DNA of 64,000 nt from WHSW01 sp963742205. Lineage in GTDB: Bacteria > Actinomycetota > Thermoleophilia > Solirubrobacterales > 70-9. Where the stretch lies: NCBI GenBank assembly GCA_963742205.1, contig CAVUKZ010000004.1, forward strand, positions 372,001-436,000. The letters are read 5' to 3'. Below the pieces are notes generated by a model. The model had not been told where the DNA came from, did not search any database, and was given only the letters and a program-made list of their open reading frames with translations. Shown one piece after another: positions 7,918 through 16,375 of the stretch (the stretch's first letter is position 1; each line of letters begins with the position of its first letter). A program made the position numbers and the translations under genes.

Positions 7918-8403
7918 TCAGGCGCGGCCGAGCGCCGCGGCGCCGGTGGCGACGCGCTGGCGCTCGAGCTCGCTCTCCTGCGACGACGCGCGCTCGATCA
8001 GCCCATCGAGGTCCAGGTTCCGAAGCTCGGGATAGTCGTCGCGCACCTCGCGCAGAGCGATCCACAGGCAGCGCTTCCCGGCGACGCCGAGGCGGAGGCT
8101 CTCGATCGCCATGAACGTCCCGTATTCCGGCTCACCCGAGGTCGCCCCGCTGAACTTGACCCGACTCGCCTTCTCGGCGACCCAGCCGGTGACCTGCTTG
8201 ACCGGGTTGCGCGCGACATCGAGTGCCTCCATCAGCTCGAGCAGGGTCTCGCGATCCTCCTCGATCTCCGCCGCGAGGCGCTGCATCACCTCACCAAAGG
8301 GCTCGCCCTCGTTCTGGTCGCGGATCCGCTGCGCGAGGTCGCTGCCGAGCATCGCCCCGCCCAGATGGTCATTGAGATAGCCCTCGAGTGCCTTGGGAGT
8401 CAT
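7918..8403 (-). CDS. Conserved hypothetical helical protein
   Basis: 161 residues, mostly helical and highly charged. It opens LEGYLNDHLGGAMLGSDLAQRIRDQNEG and continues with MQRLAAEIEEDRETLLELMEAL and NPVKQVTGWVAEKASRVKFSG. I recall this as a conserved actinobacterial protein with a ferritin-like four-helix layout: acidic residues and His pairs lie at helix positions, but a complete di-iron ExxH set is not visible, so no enzymatic role is claimed. Alone, between a minus-strand hypothetical and the plus-strand STAS gene. Confidence 0.6.
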   Translation of the reverse strand: MTPKALEGYLNDHLGGAMLGSDLAQRIRDQNEGEPFGEVMQRLAAEIEEDRETLLELMEALDVARNPVKQVTGWVAEKASRVKFSGATSGEPEYGTFMAIESLRLGVAGKRCLWIALREVRDDYPELRNLDLDGLIERASSQESELERQRVATGAAALGRA

Positions 8404-8509
8404 CCTCCGGGACTACCCGCGCTGCGCGACGCGAACCGGGGGTCAAAAGCAGGAGCACACGCGTACCGCCCGAACCAGCGTCCGGGGCCCCTTGCGCCTC
8501 GCTTACGGC

Positions 8510-8863
8510 ATGCCGTTCGACTTGACAGAGGCAGTTCATCCGAATGCTCGGATCGTTTCGATCGCGGGCGAGTTCGACCTGTCAGTCGCCGACAAGGCCG
8601 AGCGCGTGCTCGGCCGCGCCTCCTCGGATCCCGAGCGCGCCCTGGTCCTCGATCTCACCCGCTGCTCGTTCCTTGACTCGACCGCGGTGGCCCTGATCGT
8701 CGGCGCCGCGCGCGCGCTCACCAACGGCCAGAGCAAGATCGCAATCGCCTCACGGCCCGAGTCCTCGGTGGCCGACATGCTGCGGCTGACTGGGATTGAC
8801 CAGACGGTGCCGGTGCTCGCGACCCTCGCCGAGGCGCTGGAGGCGGCCGTCGCTGCCGAGTGA
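8510..8863 (+). CDS. STAS domain protein (anti-sigma factor antagonist-like)
   Basis: 117 residues from ATG 8510 (MPFDLTEAV). It is a single STAS domain: ARIVSIAGEFDLSVADKAERVL, then LVLDLTRCSFLDSTAVALIV with the phosphorylatable Ser of the DST motif, then VADMLRLTGIDQTVPVL. It should switch an anti-sigma factor in a partner-switching module, but no kinase gene is close. It is the third STAS-fold protein within 9 kb, and resembles the one at 1984-2319 in length and motif order. Confidence 0.8.
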   Translation: MPFDLTEAVHPNARIVSIAGEFDLSVADKAERVLGRASSDPERALVLDLTRCSFLDSTAVALIVGAARALTNGQSKIAIASRPESSVADMLRLTGIDQTVPVLATLAEALEAAVAAE

Positions 8864-8881
8864 GATGCTTGGTGCCGCTTA

Positions 8882-8905
8882 GCGGTAACCCCCTGGGGTA
8901 GCCGC
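8882..8905 (+). terminator. Imperfect hairpin after STAS gene
   Basis: GCGGTAACC (8882-8890) pairs with GGGTAGCCGC (8896-8905) apart from one A-A mismatch and one G-T pair, giving a GC-rich stem with a very short loop, 19 bases after the STAS stop. There is no T-run behind it, so it could be a weak terminator or an element of the untranslated leader of the CYTH gene. Confidence 0.3.
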
Positions 8906-9052
8906 GCGGAAAAGAGGCCCGCTGGGCCCCAGCAGCTTTCACCTCGCCGGTCGAGCGGCGGGGTTCCTGCTCGGGGCGTGACGACCAACCGCATCGCGGC
9001 GAGGCGTCCGGCGGGCCTCGACTTTTGCCTGCCTTCAGGGAGAGGATTCGGC

Positions 9053-9544
9053 ATGCGCGAGACGGGGCAACAGGTCACCATGGAGATCGAGCGCAAGTTC
9101 CTGGTCGCCGAGCGCCCGGACCTCTCGGGTAGCTCCGGTGAGCCGATCGAACAGGGCTATCTGGCGCTTGCGGACGACGATGGCGGGGCCGAGGTCCGGC
9201 TGCGACGCAAGCCTGGACATCACCTCCTCACCGTGAAGGCCGGCAGCGGCCGCTCGCGGGCCGAAGAGGAGTTCGAGCTCGACGAAGATCGATTCGAGCG
9301 CCTCTGGGCGCTGACGGACGGCCGGCGGCTGACGAAGACCCGCCACACGCTCCCCCACGACGAGCTCGAACTGGAGCTCGACCTGTATTCCGGCGACCTC
9401 GACGGCTTAGCGATCGTCGAGGTCGAGTTCCCGGACGACGCAGCGGCCGACGCCTTCGTGCCGCCGAGCTGGTTCGGCGACGAGGTGACAGGCGAGCACA
9501 AATACCTGAACGAGACCCTGGCAACCCGAGGGAGGCCGCGATGA
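9053..9544 (+). CDS. CYTH domain protein
   Basis: 163 residues from ATG 9053, chosen for the AGGGAGAGG site upstream; ATG 9080 directly before EIERKF is the alternative. The ExExK signature is EIERKFLV, followed by the usual ladder of charged beta strands that line the triphosphate tunnel: AEVRLRRKPGHHLLTVKAG, EEEFELDEDRF, TKTRHTLP, LELELDLYSGDLDGLAIVEVEFP and HKYLNE. CYTH proteins bind inorganic triphosphate or polyphosphate, or cyclise ATP, using Mg2+. Coupled by an ATGA overlap to a CHAD protein, the well-known polyphosphate-linked partner domain, which favours a phosphate or polyphosphate role. Confidence 0.88.
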   Translation: MRETGQQVTMEIERKFLVAERPDLSGSSGEPIEQGYLALADDDGGAEVRLRRKPGHHLLTVKAGSGRSRAEEEFELDEDRFERLWALTDGRRLTKTRHTLPHDELELELDLYSGDLDGLAIVEVEFPDDAAADAFVPPSWFGDEVTGEHKYLNETLATRGRPR

Positions 9545-10431
9545 CCGCTTTCAAGCTGAAGAGGAAGGAGTCGGAGGGGGACGGGATCCGCCGCATCGCC
9601 CACGAGCGCGTGGAGGACGCCGTCGAGCGCCTACGTGACGAGGACGCTGATCAGGTCGAGGCGGTGCACGAGGCGCGCAAGGACATGAAGAAGCTGCGCG
9701 CCACGCTGAAGCTCGTCCGACCTGTGATCGACAAGCAGAGCTATGCCCGGGAGAACGAGCGCTTCCGGGACGCCGGGCGGGCGCTGTCAGATGCCCGCGA
9801 CGCCCAGGTGCGCCTCGGAACGATCGACGGGCTCGCCGAGCGCTTTCCGGACGAGTCACCGGTCGGGGGCTGGTGGGCCGTGCGCGCGGCACTCGGCGGC
9901 GATGAGCCGGCGAACGGCGAGCTTGAGGCCGTGCGGGACAACGCGGCTTCCGCGATCGCACGCGGCGAGCCCGCGATCGACGACTGGCCGCTCGAGCGCG
10001 ACGGCTTCGACCTCCTGCGACCGGGCCTGAGGCGCGCTTACGCCCGGGCGCGCAAGACCTTCCGCTCGGCGCGCAAGGAGCGCAGCGACGAGGCGCTGCA
10101 CGAATGGCGAAAGCGGTCCAAGGACCTCTGGTACGCGTTGCGGATCGTGCGGCGCGCCTGGCCGGCGGTTCTCGGCGCGACCGCCGACGAGGCCCACGAG
10201 CTCTCCGACCGGCTGGGCGACGACCACGACCTCGCCGTCCTCAACGCCGATCTCGACGAGGTCGGCGCCCAGCTCACCGCCGAGCAACGCGAGCAGCTGC
10301 GAGGGCTCACGGGCACGCGTCGAGCCGAGCTGCAGGAGGAGGCGTTCGCCTACGGGGACCGGTTGCTGGCCGAGAAGCCAAAACGATTCGTCGCCAGACT
10401 CGAGCGCTACTGGCGGGCACTGAAGTCCTGA
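9541..10431 (+). CDS. CHAD domain protein
   Basis: 296 residues forming two helical repeats with the conserved His and basic residues of CHAD domains: QVEAVHEARKDMKKLRATLKLVR (residues about 38-60), then EALHEWRKRSKDLWYALRIVRR in the second half and LSDRLGDDHDLAVLN after it. These basic helices make a polyphosphate-binding surface in characterised CHAD proteins, which localise to polyphosphate granules. The start ATG overlaps the CYTH stop, so CYTH and CHAD are made together; in many bacteria the two domains are fused, here they are separate. Cytoplasmic, no signal peptide. Confidence 0.88.
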   Translation: MTAFKLKRKESEGDGIRRIAHERVEDAVERLRDEDADQVEAVHEARKDMKKLRATLKLVRPVIDKQSYARENERFRDAGRALSDARDAQVRLGTIDGLAERFPDESPVGGWWAVRAALGGDEPANGELEAVRDNAASAIARGEPAIDDWPLERDGFDLLRPGLRRAYARARKTFRSARKERSDEALHEWRKRSKDLWYALRIVRRAWPAVLGATADEAHELSDRLGDDHDLAVLNADLDEVGAQLTAEQREQLRGLTGTRRAELQEEAFAYGDRLLAEKPKRFVARLERYWRALKS

Positions 10432-10490
10432 CCCGCGCCCGTCAGGCGGTAGGTTCAGGCTGCCGGTTCAGCGCACGAGATGGAGGAGAC

Positions 10491-12059
10491 GTGATCCACC
10501 GCAGCCCGGACGCCGATGTCGAGATCCCGGTCACCGACGTGACCTCGTTCGTCACCGCGTCGTTCGCCGAGCGGGCAGACGAGCCCGCCCTGATCGACGG
10601 CCCGTCGGGTCGCACACTCACCTATGCGGAGCTCGAGCGGGCGATCCGCTCGCTCGCGGCCGGGCTCGCGCAGCGCGGGTTTGGCAAGGGGGACACGCTC
10701 GCCGTCTATATGCCGAACGTGCCCGAGTACGCGGTGGTCTTCCACGGTGCGGCCTCGGCCGGCGGACGTTGCACGACCGCGAACCCGCTCTACACCGCGA
10801 ACGAGCTCGCCCACCAGCTCGAGGACTCGGGCGCCCAGCTGCTCGTCACGGTCGGCCCGTGTCTCGGCACGGCGCTGCAGGCGGCCGCGCAGGCCGGGAT
10901 CGGCGACCAGGTCTACGTGCTCGGTGAGGAGGAGGGCGCCAAGCCGTTCTCTGACCTCCTGGGTGACCCCGACGCCGCGCCGGCCCTCGACATCGACCCG
11001 ATGAACGACCTCGCGGTCCTGCCGTACTCGAGCGGGACGACCGGACTGCCCAAGGGCGTGATGCTCTCGCACCACAACCTGGTCTCGAACCTGGTCCAGA
11101 TGCAGGCCGCGCTCTCGATTGGCGACGAGGACACCCTGATCGGCTGCCTGCCGTTCTTCCACATCTACGGGATGACGGTGATCATGAACCAGGGGCTGCG
11201 CAATGGGGCGACGATCGTGACCATGCCGCGGTTCGACCTCGATCAGTTCCTGACCCTGCTCGACGAGCACGGGGTCACCAGGACGTACGTGGTGCCGCCG
11301 ATCGCGGTCGCGCTCGCGAAGCATCCGGCGATCGACGCTCACGACCTCTCGTCGGTGCGGACGATCATGTCGGGCGCCGCGCCGCTCGGCGCCGAGCTCG
11401 CGGAGAAGGTCGCCGAGCGCCTCGACTGCGACGTGATCCAGGGCTACGGCATGACCGAGACCAGCCCAGTGACGCACGTGATCCGGCCCGAACACAACAA
11501 GCCCGGCTCGATCGGCCCCTCGATTCCGAGCACCGAGTGCCGGCTCGTGGACCCTGAGACCGGCGACGACGTTGGCGAGGGCGAGCGCGGCGAGCTGTGG
11601 GTCCGCGGCCCACAGGTGATGCAGGGCTACCTCAACAACGCGGAGGCCACCGCGGGAACGATCGACGCGGAGGGCTGGCTGCACACGGGCGACATCGCCG
11701 TGATCGACTCCGACGGCTTCTTCGAGATCGTCGACCGGCTCAAGGAGCTGATCAAGTACAACGGGTTCCAGGTCGCCCCCGCCGAGCTCGAGGCCCTGAT
11801 CCAGAACCATCCCGACGTGGCGGACGTCGCCGTGTCAGGTGTTCCCGATGAGGACTGCGGGGAGCTGCCGAAGGCCTACGTCGTGCCGGCCGGCGAGGAC
11901 CTCGACTCCGAGGAGCTCATGGAGTGGGTCGCCGGTCAGGTCTCGCCGCAGAAGAAGGTCCGGATCGTGGAGGTGGTCGAGGAGATCCCCAAGTCGCCGT
12001 CGGGGAAGATCCTGCGCCGCGTCCTCAAGGACCGCGAGAAGGCCGCCTCGGGCTCGTAA
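10491..12059 (+). CDS. 4-coumarate-CoA ligase-like AMP-binding acyl-CoA synthetase
   Basis: 522 residues from GTG 10491, preceded by GGAGGAG. ANL-superfamily landmarks are all present: the P-loop LPYSSGTTGLPKGVMLSHHN (residues about 173-192), the A4-A5 region QGYGMTETSPVTHVI, the GELWVRGPQVMQGYLNN segment, the hinge GWLHTGDIAVID-DGFFEIVDRLKELIKYNG, and the catalytic Lys of PKSPSGKILRR. The length and the GYGMTE box are those of 4CL/fatty-acyl-CoA ligases. It activates a carboxylic acid with ATP and CoA; whether aromatic or aliphatic cannot be told. It has no pathway genes beside it. Confidence 0.85.
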   Translation: MIHRSPDADVEIPVTDVTSFVTASFAERADEPALIDGPSGRTLTYAELERAIRSLAAGLAQRGFGKGDTLAVYMPNVPEYAVVFHGAASAGGRCTTANPLYTANELAHQLEDSGAQLLVTVGPCLGTALQAAAQAGIGDQVYVLGEEEGAKPFSDLLGDPDAAPALDIDPMNDLAVLPYSSGTTGLPKGVMLSHHNLVSNLVQMQAALSIGDEDTLIGCLPFFHIYGMTVIMNQGLRNGATIVTMPRFDLDQFLTLLDEHGVTRTYVVPPIAVALAKHPAIDAHDLSSVRTIMSGAAPLGAELAEKVAERLDCDVIQGYGMTETSPVTHVIRPEHNKPGSIGPSIPSTECRLVDPETGDDVGEGERGELWVRGPQVMQGYLNNAEATAGTIDAEGWLHTGDIAVIDSDGFFEIVDRLKELIKYNGFQVAPAELEALIQNHPDVADVAVSGVPDEDCGELPKAYVVPAGEDLDSEELMEWVAGQVSPQKKVRIVEVVEEIPKSPSGKILRRVLKDREKAASGS

Positions 12060-12062
12060 CCC

Positions 12063-12398
12063 TCAGCGCGGTCGCCGCCGGCGTCCCGCCGGACGCCGGC
12101 CGCGCGCTTCGAGGCGCCCGCGCTGGGATTCGCCGGCCGCCACCGTGCGCACTCCGCGCAGCTGGCCGAGCAAGCGTTCGGTCGCACAGGTGCGGTGCCA
12201 GTGCTGATGCTCGGTGCCGCCGATTCGCCGCACGTACTGGACGACGACGTGCTCGGCACCGATCGGGATCTCGTCGCGGCAACCGGGACACCAGTAGAGC
12301 TTCTGCGAGACCGAGCGGATCAGCCACGCCTCGTCGCCGTCGTCGGTGTGGCCAACGAGGCTCGTCCGCGCGTCCGGCAGATCCTCGAACCCGTTCAC
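12063..12398 (-). CDS. Small zinc-binding hypothetical protein
   Basis: 111 residues. The core KLYWCPGCRDEIPIGAEHVVVQY, then GGTEHQHWHRTCATERL, places a CxxC pair, a His cluster and a later Cys in the arrangement of a treble-clef or zinc-ribbon metal site. The last 30 residues are very basic (RGRLEARGRRPAGRRRRPR) and could contact nucleic acid. I recognise it as a conserved actinobacterial hypothetical without known function. It is convergent with the acyl-CoA ligase, 3 bases apart. Confidence 0.6.
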   Translation of the reverse strand: MNGFEDLPDARTSLVGHTDDGDEAWLIRSVSQKLYWCPGCRDEIPIGAEHVVVQYVRRIGGTEHQHWHRTCATERLLGQLRGVRTVAAGESQRGRLEARGRRPAGRRRRPR

Positions 12399-12467
12399 AT
12401 GCTCGATTGTCGCCGAGTGGCCCTCGCGACCGTCGCCGTCTGCGCCGCGCTCTACCAGTAGTCGGTC

Positions 12468-12860
12468 TCAGCGGCGGCGGGCGAGCCAGGCGAAGCCGGC
12501 GGTCATCGCCACGTTGGCCGCCCCGGCGAAGACCATCCCCGCGCGGCCGCGGGCCGAGAACGAGGACGAGCGCGACCACACGGCGTCGGTCGCGATCTCG
12601 GTCCCGCGCAGCCAGGCGAGCGCCCACCAGTCGCGGGGCTCGCCGCGCCGGTCGGCGACGGCGTGGGCGGCGGCAAACGTGAGCCAGATCGGGCCGCAGC
12701 GCTGGAAGAGGCGCCGGGCCTCCGGCGACGGCTCGTCGTGGCCGAGCACGAGCAGCGTCTGGTCGGGCGCAAACAGCGCCCCCGACCCCAGCGCGAGGTC
12801 GAAGCCGATCATGAAGCGGTTCTGCAGCCGCAGTGCCTGCTCGAGGTCCACGGGGGACAT
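12468..12860 (-). CDS. Small membrane protein of unknown function
   Basis: 130 residues with hydrophobic stretches near the N-terminus (FMIGFDLALGSGALF), in the middle (GPIWLTFAAAHAVA) and at the C-terminus (AGMVFAGAANVAMTAGFAWLA), a four-helix layout like that of small DUF4345-type membrane proteins. No catalytic or binding motif is visible. It lies upstream of, and divergent from, the RpiR regulator, with about 85 bases between. Confidence 0.5.
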   Translation of the reverse strand: MSPVDLEQALRLQNRFMIGFDLALGSGALFAPDQTLLVLGHDEPSPEARRLFQRCGPIWLTFAAAHAVADRRGEPRDWWALAWLRGTEIATDAVWSRSSSFSARGRAGMVFAGAANVAMTAGFAWLARRR

Positions 12861-12945
12861 GTATCACGGCCGGGTCGGTTGCCGAGCGAAATTGCAGTGA
12901 CCCGGCCGAAAAGGAAAAGCGCTCGGTGAGGCGAAACAACCGGCC

Positions 12946-13857
12946 GTGAGCAAGACCGCAACCAAGTCTCGTCCCGCGCCTCGCACGCGCTCCGCCTCCG
13001 GCTCCAATGGGCGCCGGGCCCCGGTGCGGCCCAACGGCAAGGCGCTGTCCACCTACATCACCGAGCGCTTCGATGAGTTCTCGCGCTCGCAGAAGGACGT
13101 CGCGCGTTACATCGTCGATCACCTCGACGAGGCGGCGTTCCAAACGGCCGAGGAGCTGGCTCGACGCGCCGACACTTCATCGTCGACGGTCGTCCGGTTC
13201 TCTCAGGCGCTCGGCTTCGAGGGCTACCCCGAGCTGCAGCAGGCGGCGATCGAGGAATACCGCAGCCGCGCCCCCCAAGAGGGCGGCACCTCGACCGCGC
13301 CCCTGTTCGACTTCGACCACTCCGAGTTCGAGGCCTCGTTGGCCGCCGACCATGCGAACGTCGAGGAGACGGTCCGCAATCTCACCCGCGAGCAGGTCGA
13401 GGCCTGCGTGACCGCGCTCGCCGCGGCCAACCGCGTGATGATCGTCGGCATGGATCAGCTGGCCTTCTTCGCCAGCTACCTGCGCCACCTCCTGGCGCTG
13501 CTCGACATTCGCGCCGAGGTCGTCGCCAGCCCGCGCCAGGACTCGATCACCCGCCTGTCGCGGGTCGACGAGGACTCCCTGGTCATCGCCTTCTCCGCGG
13601 GTCGGGCGCATCCGATCGTGGTCAGGGCGATGAAGCTCGCCAAGCACCGCGGTGCGGCGACGATGGCGATCACCGATGCGACGCTGTCGGACATCGGCCA
13701 GCACTCCGACCTCACTCTCTACTACTCCTCCAACGGGCCCTCGTTCACGCGCTCGAACACCTCGCTTCTGGCGATCGTGCAGGCGCTCGCGCACGGTGTG
13801 TACGCGCGCGACAAGGGCGCCTACAAGGACCGGATCCGCGCCTTCAAGCTGAAGTGA
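12946..13857 (+). CDS. MurR/RpiR family transcriptional regulator
   Basis: 303 residues from GTG 12946. After a basic, Ser/Pro-rich tail of about 30 residues comes an RpiR-type helix-turn-helix (SRSQKDVARYIVDHLDEAAF, then ELARRADTSSSTVVRFSQALGFEGYPELQ, residues about 47-100) and a SIS phosphosugar-binding domain (VMIVGMDQLAFFASYLRHLLALL, VIAFSAGRAHPIVVRAMKLAK, MAITDATLSDIGQHSDLTL). The SIS domain senses a phosphorylated sugar or similar metabolite. No sugar-metabolism gene is adjacent. Its stop TGA overlaps a GTG that likely starts the next gene, so the two may be co-translated. Confidence 0.85.
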   Translation: MSKTATKSRPAPRTRSASGSNGRRAPVRPNGKALSTYITERFDEFSRSQKDVARYIVDHLDEAAFQTAEELARRADTSSSTVVRFSQALGFEGYPELQQAAIEEYRSRAPQEGGTSTAPLFDFDHSEFEASLAADHANVEETVRNLTREQVEACVTALAAANRVMIVGMDQLAFFASYLRHLLALLDIRAEVVASPRQDSITRLSRVDEDSLVIAFSAGRAHPIVVRAMKLAKHRGAATMAITDATLSDIGQHSDLTLYYSSNGPSFTRSNTSLLAIVQALAHGVYARDKGAYKDRIRAFKLK

Positions 13858-14236
13858 GCGCGGCCCGAGCGAGCGCGCTCGCGAGTTCTTCGACGCCTAC
13901 GGCCGCGGCGACTTCGACGCGGTCCGCGCCGCGCTCGATCCCGAGCTCGTCTCCTACGTGACCAACGCCGAGGGCGGCGCGGATGTGGTGAGCGGCCGCG
14001 ACCAATACATGGAGCGGCTGCCCGACCTGCACGCCGCCGGCGGGAGCATCGAGGTCACGCAGGTGCTCGGCGTCGACGACCGCTGGGTCCTGGCGATGGT
14101 CGAGATCCGCGCCGAGCGCGACGGGCGGGCGCTTCACAACCACGCCGGGTTCCTGCTCGAGCTCTCCGACACGGGCATCGCCCGCATGTGGATGGTCGAC
14201 GCGCTCCCGGAGTACAGCGCCGAGTTCTGGTCCTAG
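13854..14236 (+). CDS. SnoaL-like (NTF2 fold) protein, N-terminal frameshift
   Basis: The frame encoding ERAREFFDAYGRGDFDAVRAA and ending MVDALPEYSAEFWS is a SnoaL-like NTF2-fold protein of about 125 residues. It has no usable start codon: its frame meets a stop at 13850-13852 and the first GTG (13958) is inside the domain. A GTG at 13854 overlapping the RpiR stop lies in another frame; adding one G after base 13871 would join the two and give VSAARAERAREFF. A single-base deletion in the assembly is the simplest explanation. Members of this fold act as isomerases, cyclases or ligand-binding proteins; function here unknown. Confidence 0.6.
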
Positions 14237-14760
14237 GCGCCGCGCTCGAGGCGCTTGCCGAGCCGCGACCAGAAGCGCACGTACTCGCGCGCGTGGCCGA
14301 TCCCGGCCTCGAGGGTAAGCCGCACCCCCTCGGGCACGTCCGCCGCCTCCGCCTCCTTGCGCAGCTGCTCGAAGGCCCGCAGGTTCTCGCGGTGGGCAGC
14401 GAGCTGGGCCTCGGCCAGCGTGGCCGGGTCGGCGCCGAAGAACAGCTTCAGCAGACCCTGATCGCGCAGCTCGTAGAGCTCGGACGTCGACTCGGAGCGC
14501 CACTTGGCCAGCGCGTCACGCCCCTTTGGCGTGAGCCGGTAGAGCCGCCGACGGCGGCCGCCGCGCTCTCGCTCCTCATCGAGGTATCCGCCCTCGGCCA
14601 GGCGCGCCGGCTCCGAGTAGAGCTGGGTGTGCGGCAGCGACCAGAAGTGACCCACGCCGAGCGTCGCGCCACGCTTGAGGTCGTACGGCGTCGCTGTCTT
14701 CAGCAGCTCGACCAGGCCAAGGATCACGTACGAGGTGGGGGTGAGGCGCGTCTCCGACAC
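14233..14760 (-). CDS. PadR family transcriptional regulator
   Basis: 175 residues from GTG 14760. The N-terminal winged helix reads SYVILGLVELLKTATPYDLKR, then FWSLPHTQLYSEPARLAEGGYLDEERE and the wing RRRRLYRLTPKGRDALAKW, which is the PadR pattern. Residues about 95-175 form the C-terminal Vir_act_alpha_C dimerisation helices (FGADPATLAEAQLAAHRENLRAFEQL). PadR proteins repress genes for phenolic acid or drug handling. It is divergent from the carotenoid oxygenase gene with a 55-base gap, so that gene is the likely target along with itself. The 3' end touches the SnoaL gene. Confidence 0.85.
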   Translation of the reverse strand: MSETRLTPTSYVILGLVELLKTATPYDLKRGATLGVGHFWSLPHTQLYSEPARLAEGGYLDEERERGGRRRRLYRLTPKGRDALAKWRSESTSELYELRDQGLLKLFFGADPATLAEAQLAAHRENLRAFEQLRKEAEAADVPEGVRLTLEAGIGHAREYVRFWSRLGKRLERGA

Positions 14761-14815
14761 GATTCGGACTATACGCTACAGTTCGCATGGTGCCAAAAGA
14801 ACTATGGAGGTCGAG

Positions 14816-16258
14816 ATGAAGGCTGCAGCGTCCGATGTGACCACGTCAGGGGGGACCGCCGTCGCCTCCACGGCCTCTCCCGCGCGCGGATTCGAGTCGC
14901 TTGAGAGCGAGGTCGAGGTCGACTCGCTGGCGCTGTCGGGTGAGCTTCCGGCCTGGCTCGAGGGCTCGCTGATCCGCACCGGCCCGGCGAAGTGGGAGGT
15001 GGGGGAGCGCACGATGAACCACTGGTTCGACGGTCTGGCGATGCTCCATCGGTTCGCGATCAGCGACGGCTCGGTCTCCTACGCGAGTCGCTTCCTGGAG
15101 ACCCGCGCGTACCGCGCCGCTCGCGACACGGGCGAGATCAAGTTCTCGGAGTTCGCAACGGATCCGTGCCGGACGCTCTTCCAGCGCGTGAGCGCGATGT
15201 TCTCGCCGCAGCTCTCGGACAACGCCAACGTGAACCTGACCAAGCTCGGCGAGCGCTTCATCTCGATGACCGAGACCCCCATGCCGGTCCAGTTCGACGC
15301 CGAGACGCTCGAAACGGCCGGCGTCGCCTACGACGCCCCGGGGATGCTGACGACGGCACACCCGCACCTCGACCGGGCCAGCAAGGGGATGCTCAACTAC
15401 GCGGCCGCCCTCGGACCGCGCAACGAGTACCGGTTCTTTCACCTCGCCCCCGGCGCCGGCAAGCCTGAGGTGATCGCCAGCAAGCGGGTCGGCGAGCCCG
15501 CGTACATGCACTCGTTCGGCCTCAGCGAACGCTGGCTCGTGCTGGCCGAGTTCCCGTTCGTGGTCAACCCGCTGCGGCTGGCGTCCAGCGGCCGCCCGTA
15601 CATCGAGAACTACCGCTGGAAGCCCGAGCTCGGCACCCGCTTCACCCTCCTGGATCGGTCCACCGGCGAGGCGCGAGGGCCGTTCACAACCGACGCCTGC
15701 TTTGGCTTTCACCACGTCAATTCCTACGAGGACGGTGACGAGGTCGTGGTCGACATCTGCGTCTTCGACGACCCGCAGATCGTGGAGGACCTCTACCTCG
15801 AACGCCTGCGCGCCGGCAAGCCCGTCGCCCGGCCGGAGCTGCGGCGGTTCCGGATCAACCCCGAGGCCGGCACGGTCGGCTCCGAGCGTCTCAGCGAGGC
15901 CGCGATCGAGCTGCCGCGGATCAACTACGGCCGGTGCAACGAGCGGCCCTATCGCTACGTCTGGGGCGTCGGGATGGGCGAGTCCGGGTGGCTGGAGGCC
16001 ATCGTCAAGGCCGACCTCGAAACCCGCGAGACGACCGTCTGGTCGGAGCCCGGGTGCTTCGCGGGCGAGCCCGTGTTCGTCGCCGAGCCCGATGGGGCGG
16101 CGGAGGACGACGGGGTCCTGCTCTCGGTCGTGCTCGACTCCGAGCGCGGGAACTCCTTCCTGTTGGTGCTCGACGCGGCATCGCTCGAGGAGCTCGCGCG
16201 GGCCGAGGCGCCGCACCACATCCCGTTCGGCTTTCACGGCCAGTTTGCGCGCGTCTGA
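14816..16258 (+). CDS. Carotenoid cleavage oxygenase family (RPE65-like) dioxygenase
   Basis: 480 residues from ATG 14816, with GGAGG six bases before it. Carotenoid oxygenases are seven-bladed propellers with an Fe(II) held by four His. All four are placed here: TTAHPHLDR (residues about 180-188), YMHSFGLSERWLVL (about 230), FGFHHVNSYED (about 298) and the C-terminal HIPFGFHGQF. The N-terminal GELPAWLEGSLIRTGPAKWEVG and NHWFDGLAMLHRF are also standard. The substrate may be a carotenoid, an apocarotenoid or a stilbene; divergence from a PadR regulator, a sensor of phenolic compounds, makes a lignostilbene-type substrate worth considering. Confidence 0.88.
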   Translation: MKAAASDVTTSGGTAVASTASPARGFESLESEVEVDSLALSGELPAWLEGSLIRTGPAKWEVGERTMNHWFDGLAMLHRFAISDGSVSYASRFLETRAYRAARDTGEIKFSEFATDPCRTLFQRVSAMFSPQLSDNANVNLTKLGERFISMTETPMPVQFDAETLETAGVAYDAPGMLTTAHPHLDRASKGMLNYAAALGPRNEYRFFHLAPGAGKPEVIASKRVGEPAYMHSFGLSERWLVLAEFPFVVNPLRLASSGRPYIENYRWKPELGTRFTLLDRSTGEARGPFTTDACFGFHHVNSYEDGDEVVVDICVFDDPQIVEDLYLERLRAGKPVARPELRRFRINPEAGTVGSERLSEAAIELPRINYGRCNERPYRYVWGVGMGESGWLEAIVKADLETRETTVWSEPGCFAGEPVFVAEPDGAAEDDGVLLSVVLDSERGNSFLLVLDAASLEELARAEAPHHIPFGFHGQFARV

Positions 16259-16375
16259 GCCCGCTGGGAGATTCCTCCCATGCAAGAGATCCTGCAAATC
16301 TCATAGAACGCTCACATTCGGGCGCGCACCTGACTACGGTCGTGGGCGCCGGGGGCCTCGCGGTCCGGCGAAGGA

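Noticed and set aside
10455..11810. Long minus-strand frames opposite the acyl-CoA ligase, and similar frames opposite other high-GC genes.
   Set aside because: They are rich in Arg, Gly and Ala with no family motif and lie exactly antisense to well-supported genes, as is usual for GC-rich codons.
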